Source: Lichenostomus cassidix
Taxonomy: Eukaryota > Chordata > Aves > Passeriformes > Meliphagidae
Length of the DNA stretch: 64,000 bases
Assembly: GCA_008360975.2 (NCBI GenBank)
Contig: CM039195.1
Location: 15,429,010 to 15,493,009 of the forward strand
Direction: 5' to 3'
In this document: positions 47,641 through 56,300 of the stretch, piece by piece
Layout of the letters: each line of letters starts with the position of its first letter
Numbering within the stretch: position 1 is the stretch's first letter
Notes under the pieces: model-generated
Databases searched by the model: none
Seen by the model: the letters and a program-made list of their open reading frames with translations, nothing else
Told to the model about the DNA's origin: nothing
Position numbers and translations under genes: made by a program

Positions 47641-48097
47641 GCCGGGCTGCACCGCGCCGCGCCGCGCGGAGCCGGCAGCGCAGGGCACGGAGCGGAGCCG
47701 CGGCTGGATGAGCTGAGCGCGGTGGGGACGACCGGATCCCCTGAGCACCGGCAGCAGCAGCGGCAGAGGCAGCAGCATGGGTCGCCGGGGCTGTTGAGCG
47801 GCGGCCGAGCCCGCCCCTGCCCGCCCCCGCCGAGGAGCCGCCAGGGAATAGGGACGCGCCGCTTAGCCGGTGCCGGGGACACCCTCCGCCTCCCAGTCCC
47901 ATTGCGCCGAGGATGCCCCGGGGGCCCGCGGGCCGCCCCCGCCGCTCGCCATGAGGAGGAACCCGGCCGGGCAGCGGGCGCTGCCGTCGCCGCCCGCCGC
48001 TGCCTGAGCCCCGCGCCCCGGCCGTGCCCGCTTAGGGGCCGCCCGAGCGCCCCGGCGCCGTGACCCTCCTCCCGCCCCCTCGCCCGGCGCGCCCGGC

Positions 48098-48104
48098 TAT
48101 AAAG
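48098..48104 (+). promoter_or_regulatory. TATA box candidate TATAAAG (upstream alternative)
   Basis: A canonical TATAAAG sits in GC-rich DNA 502 bp upstream of the noggin start codon. If used, it would give a longer 5' UTR of about 470 nt containing the GGA repeat, several upstream ATGs and the SMAD/CTGTCAC cluster. It is the best consensus match of the three TATA-like sites in the island. Confidence 0.4.
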
Positions 48105-48152
48105 GAGGGTTTTATTCTCGGGCCCCGGTCTCACGCCAAACCCTGTCACACC

Positions 48153-48160
48153 GTCTAGAC
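48153..48160. promoter_or_regulatory. Palindromic SMAD-binding element GTCTAGAC
   Basis: GTCTAGAC is the palindromic site preferred by SMAD3/SMAD4 MH1 domains. Here it extends to a 10-bp palindrome with flanking C and G. It lies 3 nt after a CTGTCAC (48143-48149) and before CTGTCGT (48164) and another CTGTCAC (48185). Because noggin blocks BMP signalling, a SMAD site in its promoter fits a feedback loop. The match is seen directly; its function is inferred. Confidence 0.5.
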
Positions 48161-48186
48161 GAGCTGTCGTGGGGCTCGGCCCAGCT

Positions 48187-48200
48187 GTCACCATGGCGAT
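48187..48200. promoter_or_regulatory. RFX-like X-box motif
   Basis: GTCACCATGGCGAT matches the X-box pattern GTYNCCATRGNRAC at 13 of 14 positions (last base T instead of C). It overlaps the fourth CTGTCAC motif. RFX factors bind such sites in ciliary and neural genes. It is a single motif match without conservation data. Confidence 0.3.
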
Positions 48201-48262
48201 GGAGACGAGTCCGCTGTGAATTTTGGGGGGGAGCGAGCGAGCAAGAGCAGCGGCGGCGGCAG

Positions 48263-48305
48263 AGGAGGAGGAGGAGGAGGAGGAGGAGGAGGAGGAGGAG
48301 GAGGA
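48263..48305 (+). repeat. (GAG)n trinucleotide repeat upstream of NOG2
   Basis: An uninterrupted run of about 14 GAG/AGG triplets. It is a purine-only tract upstream of the proximal promoter, or inside the leader if transcription starts at the 48098 TATA box. Such tracts can form triplex or R-loop structures and vary in length between individuals. Confidence 0.9.
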
Positions 48306-48468
48306 AGGCTCGGCCGCCGCCGTGCCCTGCCCTCCCCCGCGGGGGAGGCTCGGACCCCCCGGCGCTGCCGACCGCGGCTGGAGCCGGCCCGGCGGGGAGC
48401 CCCGGGAGCCAGCGGCCGCGGGCGCGGGGCGAGCCTCAGATGCGGCTGTCACACAACCCCGGCCGGGC

Positions 48469-48477
48469 TATTTAAAG
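48469..48477 (+). promoter_or_regulatory. Most gene-proximal TATA-like box (TATTTAAAG)
   Basis: An AT-rich island in otherwise GC-rich DNA, 131 bp before the noggin ATG. A TATA box here would place transcription start at about 48498-48502 and give a 5' UTR of roughly 100 nt. This is the most economical core promoter for the gene. It also resembles a MEF2-type site, and a CArG-like CCTATTTATG lies 40 bp downstream (48509-48518). The start site cannot be proved from sequence. Confidence 0.55.
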
Positions 48478-48515
48478 TAACGGGTCCCGCCGGACACTGG
48501 TGTCTCTGCCTATTT

Positions 48516-48557
48516 ATGAGCCCCCGGGAGCCGGCGGGCGCCGCCGGGCAGCGCTAG
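48516..48557 (+). other. Upstream ORF (13 codons plus stop) in predicted NOG2 5' UTR
   Basis: An ATG at 48516 opens a 13-codon frame ending in TAG at 48555-48557, 42 nt before the noggin ATG and out of frame with it. If transcription starts near 48500 from the TATTTAAAG box, this is the only ATG in the leader and could reduce translation. The peptide looks random, so any role would be by position. Confidence 0.35.
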
Positions 48558-48599
48558 GAGCCGAGCCCGCCGGGAGCAGCGCCGGGGCCCGCCCGGAGC

Positions 48600-49232
48600 A
48601 TGACGGCGATCCGGGCGCTGCTGCTCTGCCTCTGCCTGGGGCTGCCGGCGGGCGGGCAGCCCTTCCTGCGCCTGCGACCCTCGCCCAGCGACAACTTGCC
48701 CGTCAAGGACATCGTGGAGCACCCGGACCCCGAGTACGACCCCAAGGAGCAGGACCTGGACGAGAGGACGCTAAGGAAGAAGCTGGGTAGCCATTTCGAC
48801 CCCGGCTTCATGGCCGTGGCCGTGCCGGGGCCGGCCAACGCCTCGGGCGCCGCGGCGGCGGCGGGGCGGGGGCGGGCGGCGCTGCCGACCGAGCTGCGGC
48901 GGCTGGAGCTGGGGCCGCCCCGGGGCCCGCGCCTGCGGCTGGGCAAGAAGGCGCGGCGGAAGGTGCTGCAGTGGCTCTGGGCGCACACCCACTGCCCCGT
49001 CCTCTACGCCTGGAAGGACCTGGGGGTGCGCTTCTGGCCGCGCTACATTAAGGAGGGCAACTGCCTGGCCGAGAAGTCCTGCTCGCTGCCCGAGGGCATG
49101 TTCTGCAAGCCCGTCAAGTCGGTCACCAAGACCTTCCTGCGCTGGCACTGCCAGGGCTGGTCCAGTCAGAAGTACTGCACCTGGATCCCCGTGCAGTATC
49201 CGCTCATCTCCGAGTGCAAGTGCTCCTGCTAA
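48600..49232 (+). CDS. NOG2: Noggin family BMP antagonist, probably noggin-2
   Basis: This 210-aa intronless ORF encodes a secreted noggin, which binds BMP/GDF ligands outside the cell and blocks their receptor sites. Residues 1-19 are a leucine-rich signal peptide. Residues 28-71 hold the conserved N-terminal segment (PSPSDNLP, EHPDP, DPKE, HFDP-FMA) that in noggin wraps over the BMP receptor interfaces. N80-A-S is a possible N-glycosylation site next to an Ala/Gly-rich insert (79-96). Residues 111-122 are basic, as in the heparan-sulfate-binding stretch. The C-terminal domain has nine cysteines (132, 154, 161, 169, 184, 193, 206, 208, 210), the WPRYI motif and the ECKCSC end, as expected for the disulfide-linked dimer. 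NOG1 proteins are usually about 220-232 aa and have a different sequence before CTWIP (here QGWSSQKY), so NOG2 is preferred. The family is certain and the paralogue number is likely. The ATG has A at -3. Codon third positions are strongly GC-biased. Confidence 0.93.
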   Translation: MTAIRALLLCLCLGLPAGGQPFLRLRPSPSDNLPVKDIVEHPDPEYDPKEQDLDERTLRKKLGSHFDPGFMAVAVPGPANASGAAAAAGRGRAALPTELRRLELGPPRGPRLRLGKKARRKVLQWLWAHTHCPVLYAWKDLGVRFWPRYIKEGNCLAEKSCSLPEGMFCKPVKSVTKTFLRWHCQGWSSQKYCTWIPVQYPLISECKCSC

Positions 49233-49279
49233 GCCTCCCCGGCCCCTTGCACTGCCGCCCTCCTCCTCCGGATCACTTT

Positions 49280-49330
49280 GGGGGGGGAGGTTTTTCGGGT
49301 GGTTTTTGGGGGGTGGGTTTTTTTAGGGGG
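49280..49330 (+). other. Potential G-quadruplex in NOG2 3' UTR
   Basis: G-runs of 8, 3, 6, 3 and 5 residues (starting at 49280, 49297, 49308, 49315 and 49326) lie within 51 nt on the mRNA strand, separated mostly by T-rich loops. A short C-run at 49341-49350 could pair with one of the G-runs instead. Confidence 0.5.
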
Positions 49331-49724
49331 TGGTTTTTTTCCCACCCCCCAGAGCAAAGTGGGGGAATATGAACAGCTTTTGGGGGTTTTTTTAGGGTGG
49401 ATTTTTTTGTTGTTGCTGGTAGTTTTGTTTTGGTTTTGATTTTTTTTTGTTGTTGTTGTTAATTTTTTGTTGGGTTTTTTTTTTTCCTTGGACTTCTTTT
49501 AATGTTATTTTATTCAAAAGAGGGAAAAGCAAACCCAGGAACTGCAGGGCAGGCCAAAGGCACAGTAAAGCACTACAATCAGATGTCTATTTTTATACGT
49601 ATATAGCCTTCTAACAAAAGGAAAATAAAAAAAAAAAAAACTTAAAAAAAAGGAAAAAATTATCAGCCGTGTAAATAGAGAGATTTTAAAGGAAAAGGGG
49701 GGGGTAAATTGCAGCTGTTTTTTA

Positions 49725-49765
49725 ATTATTATTATAATTATTATTGTTATTATTATTATTTTAAA
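49725..49765 (+). repeat. ATT-rich microsatellite in 3' UTR
   Basis: A near-uninterrupted run of ATT/AAT triplets within the A/T-rich part of the noggin 3' UTR. Poly-A tracts near 49630 and a G-run near 49700 lie just upstream. Confidence 0.75.
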
Positions 49766-50306
49766 GATATAGGACCACATTTTAAACCCATCCCCGCAGA
49801 ACCCAAGCACTTCCCTGCCGAAGGGAAGGCAGAAATTTCTTGTATAGATGATTTTATCAAAAGGAGAAAAGGGGCGGAGGGTATACAAAAAAGAAAAACA
49901 AGAATGGTAGCATCCCTGAACGGTTCTTTCTCTGTGTTGTACTTTTTTTTGTCTTCTTCAGACCTTGTCACTGATGTTTGAACTAATTTGCCAAGCTCTC
50001 TAGGAGTTGTGGTTTTTTGTTTTTCTGGTTTTTTGGTAAGTGTATAACAATTAATTAAGGGGCAAATTTTAAAGAAAAGGACAAATCTATGGAAGAGTGG
50101 AATTGTTTTGTTGTGTGGGAATACATATAGTCGTGTAGAGATGTTAAAGGAAATTTTCTGTGTACAGTTTATTTATTTTAACATTTGTGTATAGGAAAAA
50201 AAAAGCTAGAGATTATGCCAGAAACTATTGGAAATGTTTACTTGAATATTCCTTTAAAAACATATCAATGTAAATATGAGCTATCACTGATCAAAACATT
50301 TTTAGC

Positions 50307-50312
50307 AATAAA
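50307..50312 (+). terminator. AATAAA polyadenylation signal of NOG2
   Basis: A canonical AATAAA on the gene strand, 1,075 nt after the stop codon. Cleavage would be expected about 10-25 nt downstream, near 50325-50335. After this point the sequence returns to mixed composition. Confidence 0.65.
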
Positions 50313-50539
50313 CTCTATCTTTGAAGAAAAACCCCGTGCTGCAGTCCAGCTCCCTGGGAGACCAGCGGAGAAGCAGATTCTTGCTTAGAGCAGGTGATGA
50401 GTAAAGGGCTTTGCCTAGGCTAAGCTGATGTAAATCACGAGATGCCCCAAAAGATGGGACAGCTCCATCGGTTTCTCCCTCGCCGGGATTCCACTCTGGA
50501 ATTTCTTTGCGTGTATAACCTGTTGGGGGAAAAAAAACA

Positions 50540-51060
50540 CCGACGGGAGAGAAATGTCTCGTAACGCGTAAAAGAGCTGCGGTGTCCCGGACTGGAGGCG
50601 TCATCTGAAGTCCTTGGGAGATTCCATGCTCTGCGGCTCTTGGATTCGGCTCTCCCGCTGGCAGAGGAAGCGGTCGAGGTTACTGCCCCGGCCATCAAAG
50701 CGCCTGACACAGCTTGGCAGCCCCGCGTGTGTCGGAACAAATGTTTTTTCTCGGCTGCCGCCACTAGCAAAGGAGGAAGGAATGGAGACGAGCCCTGCAC
50801 TCGGCCCTGCTGCCGCGACGGAGCCCCGGGTCCGGCAGGCCATGCCTGCGGTGTCGCTGGGTGTGTGCGGGAGTCAGCAGAGCCTGCGATGGCGCGGAGT
50901 GCCCTCAGCTCGCGGGCCGGGCCGGGCCGATCCCCGCGCTCCCACCGGAGCTGGTGGAGCCAGGGCAAGGCAGAGACGGGATGGCTCCACACGGACAGGC
51001 TCCGACAGCCGCGCTTTTCCCCAGTGGAAAGCGGGGCACTGGCAGTGCGAGCCCTCTGAC
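50540..51060. other. CpG-rich DNA downstream of NOG2
   Basis: CpG density rises again about 200 bp after the noggin poly-A signal and fades by about 51.1 kb, ending with a GTCT microsatellite. Frames of up to 221 codons occur on both strands and look random. I see no gene; it may be a downstream shore of the noggin island or the start of a noncoding transcript. Confidence 0.4.
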
Positions 51061-51067
51061 AACGGAG

Positions 51068-51090
51068 GTCTGTCTGTCTGTCTGTCTGTC
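51068..51090 (+). repeat. (GTCT)n microsatellite
   Basis: A short tetranucleotide run in the CpG-richer DNA downstream of noggin. Confidence 0.85.
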
Positions 51091-51099
51091 CGGCGGTCA

Positions 51100-53904
51100 C
51101 AGGGCTTGGAGCACGGTCCTGCCGGGCGGCCAGGCCGTTTCCCTGCGTGTTCCACTTGGACTGGTGGTGCTGGAGGAGAAAGTCTGTCCTTTCCCTCTGG
51201 TGTCTGAAACGTGCTCAGCATCCCTGAGGAACAAACTGCTGCCAAAGGCCCTGGCTAGCGAGGAGATGCACTCCCCCAAGCTGGCTGTGGAGCGGCAAGG
51301 AGACCCTGTCCCCCTCCAGCTTGGCATGCAGCACAGGAGAGCGGCATGACACTCAGCCCATGGGTAGGCACCAGGACCCTCCAACGGGTCTGGCTCATAT
51401 CCCTCCATCATCGTCTGAGGGGACTGAGGTCCAGCCAGTTCGATGAAGCGGGTCTGCAGAGCCTGGAGGTCACACACAGTTGAAACAGGGAGAGAGCTGT
51501 TGAGATGGGCAGGGTGGGGACAAGGCAAGAGGGACAGTAACATCCAGTAGCCCACATCCCCACAGAGCCCTGCAGCCATCCCCTCATCCCCGCATGAGGA
51601 GGTAGGTCGGTCGTCCCACATATTTGCCAGTGAGGGACCGGGGAAAGGCAGGGATGCAGAGGCCAGGGTGAAAAGGAGACCTCAGTGAAGACAATGTGCA
51701 AAACATCAGGGGCATTTGGGAGAGAAAGGGGAAAGCTCATTTTGCAAGAGGAACAACATCTGTGGTGTGGGGGCTGAACATCTGTAGGAGGGAGCATGGG
51801 GGGAAGGCATTATGGGAAAATATTTCTGACATAATCCCAACAGTATCTGGTGTGTTGGGATTTGGTTACAAATGGCCCTCTAACGTCTTTGTGCGTTTTG
51901 TTCTGCTGGTTCCAGGGGCACACAGAGACCCCTGCTTTGTGCTAACCTGGGAAATAAACCATTCGCTGGGCTCAATGGCTGAGTTCAGTTGTGCGGGAAG
52001 GGGGGGTTGGGAAAGGGGAAGGCGAGATTTGTGTGAACTCAGTGAAAACCAGCCTAAAAGCCTCCATGCCATGTGCTGGAGAGAGGAGGGGGGCTGCCTC
52101 CTTCTCTGGGGAGAACTCAGTGGTCCCGCTTGAGATGATGGCTTTTCTAGAGGTGAAAGCGTGATAGCTGAGAGCCAAGGGGCTTGGTGTGAACTAGGGC
52201 TGGGGAGCAGTAGGTGGCCCCTTGGAGTGTGTGCCAGCCCACCCAGCCCTGCCTTGCCTATCTGCCATGGCACTGGAGCACCGCCACCTTGTGCCGATGC
52301 ACAGTCCCCTAATGCCAAGCTCGGCTGCCCCAGGAGACGGTGAGTCGGGGATGTGACGGCCAGGCAGTGGGCGTGATGGCTCGGCAGTTGAGCCGAGCCT
52401 CAAAGGAGAGAAAGACAAAGGGGAACAAGTCTGGTTCTTTGGTGCGGTTATTGCATTGTATCCCCAAGCTGCTTGTGATTAAGGGACGAGCTGCAGGGAG
52501 AAGAGGGCAGAGCAGGCAGAACCGGCAGAACCTCAAGATGTGGTGGGTGCCAGCTTCTGAAGACACGGGCCTTTCCCCCTGTGTTCCAGGGTCATGGCCT
52601 GGGAAAAGGGCCGGAGAACTGAGGGTGGGTGCCATCTTCTAACTCAGGTCCCACTCATCATTACATTGTCAAGAGCTGTACACGGCCATGGACACTCACT
52701 GACAGGACTGTGCATACTCACTCCTGGGCACCCAGCCATTCTGCCACTCACCCGGTGTCAGCAGGGGAACTGTGCCCATGCCCTGTGAAGCCACAGTGAG
52801 CCCTGTGCTTTGCAGTCTCCCTTCTCCACACTGAGTCTCCAGGCTTAAGCAGAAGGTGGTAGGCTGGAGGATCAGCCCTTTGACCGCTTCTTCCTTCAGG
52901 CAGGGCAGAGCACATGTGATGAAGGAAGCTCCATGAGACTTAGGGGATGTTGCATGTCCTGTGGACATATGTCCATTGGCATGATGGCAAAGCAAAGGCA
53001 GCTTTCCTCTCCACAGACAGCACTGGCCACAGCTCACCTGCTCCAACACCACATGCTGTTCAGGGGCAGCTCCCTTGGCTGGATCACAGCTGGATTTCTT
53101 CCTTGCAGTCCCTACAAAGCCTGACTGAAGAAAAGATCCCCTGTCTCAGGTCTGCAGAGGTCTCCATCTCTTCCTTCTGCATGTCAAGGCCCTTCTTGGT
53201 CAATTGCTTTCCCATGCATGAACCCCAGATTTAGATGATCCTGTTTTTCTTGAGACAGACAATGCGTTCAGGATGGCTCCTGACATTTGACTCCATGGGA
53301 TGAAGTCAGATTTTCACTCCTTTTTCTCGTTCCAGTTTGGTTTTGACACCAGCAGCAGGTTAACTCTTTTGTCTCCATTGACAAAGGATGCTTCATCCTC
53401 ATTTTCCCACCCTGCCTTTCCTCATTTAGCTCACGTCCCCTCAACTAAGGCCAGTATCCAGAAATGTAGTTTCTGTTGGCACGCTGACTCGGCCAGGGTA
53501 ACCCAGAATCACGGGACCAGAGCTCACAGATGTCCAATGCCAGCTCTTGAGATATCTGACTCAGGCCCAGGTGATGACTCAGGCCCCATCACTCATCATT
53601 TCTAGAAAGGCAGGTGAATGGACTGGAGGCTTCAAACCTTTAAGCCCAGGTTAAACCAGGACTGTTCTCAATATGTAAAATTGTGTTCATCTCCTTCGCC
53701 AGCCCAAGCATTTGCTGTCACTTGCCTTCACAGCCTGTCATGGCCACCAGGAACTATCAGGGAGAACCAGTCTCTCTGCACACCCTGCTTGGTCCAGTAG
53801 CAGGGCTCTGGTGAGCCCATCCTGCTGACCACTGCTGGTCAGGAGCTCCAGCTGAGCTGGACCTCAAGCTCCTTGTTCATCACCACAATGAAAATCATGC
53901 CACA
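51100..53904. other. Unassigned 2.8 kb downstream of NOG2
   Basis: No repeat or gene recognised. Frames up to 174 codons occur on both strands and look random. AATAAA near 51952 has no associated gene. Confidence 0.5.
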
Positions 53905-53993
53905 CTGCTGAGGTTAATAGTGCCAGCACAAGCCAGGGTACACTGTGCTCAGTGATCTCAGGGGTCTTTTCCAACCTCATTGATCCTGTGCTG
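53905..53993 (+). mobile_element. Short, diverged CR1 LINE tail
   Basis: TCAGTGATCTCAGGGGTCTT followed by TTCCAACCTCATTGATCCTG matches the terminal CR1 segment. The rest has decayed. Confidence 0.65.
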
Positions 53994-56059
53994 ACTACAG
54001 ATGTGCGTTGTGGAGTGGGCAGAGGTCGTCTCATCTCACCATCTTCTCAGCGCTGCCGGGGTATAAGGGTGCAGGTTCTGCTTCCTCTGTAGAGGAAGAT
54101 ACACCTCAGGCTGCCTTTCCACTCCCTTGCAGTTTTCCTTCACTGTGTCCTTGTATAACAAACCCGACTACATGCCCAGTCGCTGCTCGGCAGAGCAAGA
54201 CACTGACCCTCTCCATAAGGGAGTATAAAGCTTTACTCACTGACACTCCAGAAGTGTCAGAAGGGCTGCCGCCTCATCTGCAAAAGCCGTGCTCCCCTCC
54301 CCCTTGGTGATTAAAACCAAACATTAACAGCAGCATCATCCCAGGGACATGGCTGCTCTTCGGCATGAGCTGTTTGGTATTCTGCCTAAAAGTGTCAGAC
54401 ACCCCATCAAGGAGAAGGGACTTCGTCATGTGGCGCCGGGAGCCCAATCGGAGAGGCAGAGCCACGAAGAGCAAATCACGAGGAGCTGGGAGGCAGCCCT
54501 TGCGAGCCGGCCATTGGCTAAAATCGCCCTTTCAGGAGGACAGTGAATGAATCCATTCAAAAAAAAAAAAAAAAAAAAAAAAAAAAGCAGGGCCTGTTTG
54601 CAAACAGCAAAACGGTCTACATTTTTTTTTTTTTTTCCCTCTGGATGAGTCTGACCCAAACCCTGAAACAGATGTGTGGGATGGGGCTGTTGCAGCCATG
54701 TCCAAGCCTATCAGTGAATTTTAGCAGACTAATTCTGCCTCTTCTTTTGTACACCCCACCATTCCTCCCAAGGAGTTTCAGTGACTTGCCCAAAGAACCT
54801 TGGCCTCCTCCCAGGCACCCTGGAGTGGGACACAGGCCACCAAGGGCCCAAGGACCACTGCTAGGATATGGCAGGAGACCCTGCTCTCCAGCATCACACT
54901 GATATCCTAAAAAAGGTAGGGGAGACCTCACAGAAGCCCATGGTCCCAGCCCATGACAGAGCAGGTGATGGGAAAGTCTCCTTCTTGGATCTGGAAGTTG
55001 GGAGTGAAGGGTATCCAGATATGGGACGTGGTTGCTCATAGAGGACCTCACTGAGTAAGCCATGTCCTGTGCTTTGTCTCCTGTACTCATGGTCCCTGGA
55101 AACCAGTTATCTCCCTGTGCTGGACAATGAGAGCAAGGTGCTCAGACAAGCTCACTGACCCCCTACTTTAGCTAAGATTTTGCATGCCACTAAAAAAAGC
55201 TGAGGCTTTGGAGACAGTGCTGCCAGAGATGCTGGGGTTCTGCAAGTGAGGACCCTGGAGTGCCCAGGATGCTGATTCCACCCACTGAGCAGCAGCAAGT
55301 GCAGCACTCATTGTAGCTCCCCTGTCTCAGCACTGGCTGCTTTGGAGCCAGCCTTTGGGGACATAGCAGGAGACAGAGTAGAGCAGCAGGAATGCTGAGA
55401 AGGGAAGTAAAGGCTGCATCCCTGAATGACCAGCAACACAGTTTTGGAGAGCCATCTCTGAGTCTGGGGTGGGAAAATAGAACAACTGGGCCAGAGAAAA
55501 AAGTTCCTTGTAATGGATTCTGGATCATGTACAGGTGTTTGAGTCAATAAGCTTCTTGGAAGGTTGTGCAAGAGTCATCAGATCCCCTCTGAGGCTGGCT
55601 GTGTCCTCAAGCATTGTCTGGTCTGTTTCCACCACATTTGCTGCCAAAAGACACTTTCTCTCCAGGAGATGGTACTAACAAAGGACTGGGCTTCCAGCCT
55701 TGGCTCAGTTTATCTACTTGAATGGGACAGAGACCATATTTCATCCCGGAGCTGAGATTAAGCACTGAGCTGCACTTGGTTTTCTGCTCTTTGACCGTAT
55801 TTTAGGAAGGAGCCTACTTTTGTGTCCTCCCTTCCCACCCAGGAACTGCAGCCAGCAATCCTCTTGGACACCTGTTTGAGCCAGCAAAGACAGCATGTGG
55901 GTCAACATGTAGCCATGAAGCTGGATATAGAAGGACACTAATAAAGGATGGTGTTCGTGATGTTGTGGTACCCAACGGAGCCCTGAGCTGAGTTGTACCA
56001 GGAGGTATCCTCTGCCCAGGCTACGGGACAGGGCTGGGGCGTGGCTTTTCAGTGGGAGC
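53994..56059. other. Unassigned sequence
   Basis: Includes the poly-A/poly-T hairpin at 54551. No gene recognised; the 157-codon minus frame (54617-55090) has no domain. Confidence 0.5.
54551..54636. repeat. Poly-A / poly-T hairpin with palindromic spacer
   Basis: 28 A (54559-54586), a 35-nt spacer and 15 T (54622-54636) can pair. The spacer contains the perfect 14-bp palindrome CTGTTTGCAAACAG (54594-54607). Confidence 0.8.
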
Positions 56060-56300
56060 TTTTCCTGCTCCCGGACACGGCTCTGCCGGTCTCAGTGGGG
56101 CCTGGCGAAAGGACCGCTGGCCAAACACGGCACGGCAGCGTCCTCCGTCCTCTTGGAGCCCCGCGGGGTGCTGCCCGCGCTGCCCCGGCACCGCGCGTGA
56201 CTCGGGAGGGCGGCGCCACCTGGCGGCCGCACGGGGACAGGCGGGACCCACCCAGCCCGGCCTGGCCCTGCTGGGGCCTGCGAGGGTCCTGGCACCGCCA
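56060..56300. promoter_or_regulatory. Isolated CpG-rich patch with CTCF-like motif
   Basis: A GC- and CpG-rich patch away from any recognised gene. At 56213-56226, GGCGCCACCTGGCGG matches the reverse form of the CTCF core (SYGCCMYCTRSTGG) at 13 of 14 positions. Open frames of 230-274 codons exist on both strands at once, as expected from composition, and none resembles a known family. It may be a boundary element, an orphan CpG island or an unrecognised promoter. Confidence 0.4.

Larger units (their letters stand above)
47270..49260. promoter_or_regulatory. CpG island covering promoter and coding region of NOG2
   Basis: About 2 kb of very GC-rich, CpG-dense DNA stands out sharply from AT-richer flanks. 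It covers the upstream leader, the probable core promoter and the whole coding exon, and stops abruptly in the T/G-rich 3' UTR. It contains a GC box (GGGCGGGGC near 47464), several TATA-like boxes, five CTGTCAC motifs and a SMAD palindrome, each listed separately. Long open frames on both strands here are composition artefacts. Such islands are usual for developmental regulators and often carry Polycomb marks; the chromatin state is inference. Confidence 0.85.
49233..50330 (+). other. NOG2 3' UTR
   Basis: About 1.1 kb follows the stop codon on the same strand. The first 250 nt are G/T-rich with a possible G-quadruplex. The rest is A/T-rich with poly-A, poly-T and ATT tracts, ATTTA pentamers and two TGTAAATA Pumilio-type octamers (49670-49677, 50269-50276). 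It ends shortly after AATAAA at 50307. The sharp composition change from the coding exon and the single good poly-A signal support one unspliced transcript. Confidence 0.7.

Noticed and set aside
47208..48452. 414-codon open frame on the minus strand across the CpG island
   Set aside because: Its length follows from high GC content and lack of stop codons. The product is Ser/Ala/Arg/Pro-rich with no domain, includes the translated GAG repeat, and overlaps the probable noggin promoter.
48771..49148. Minus-strand frames over the noggin exon (125 and 144 codons)
   Set aside because: Shadows of the GC-rich noggin coding sequence.
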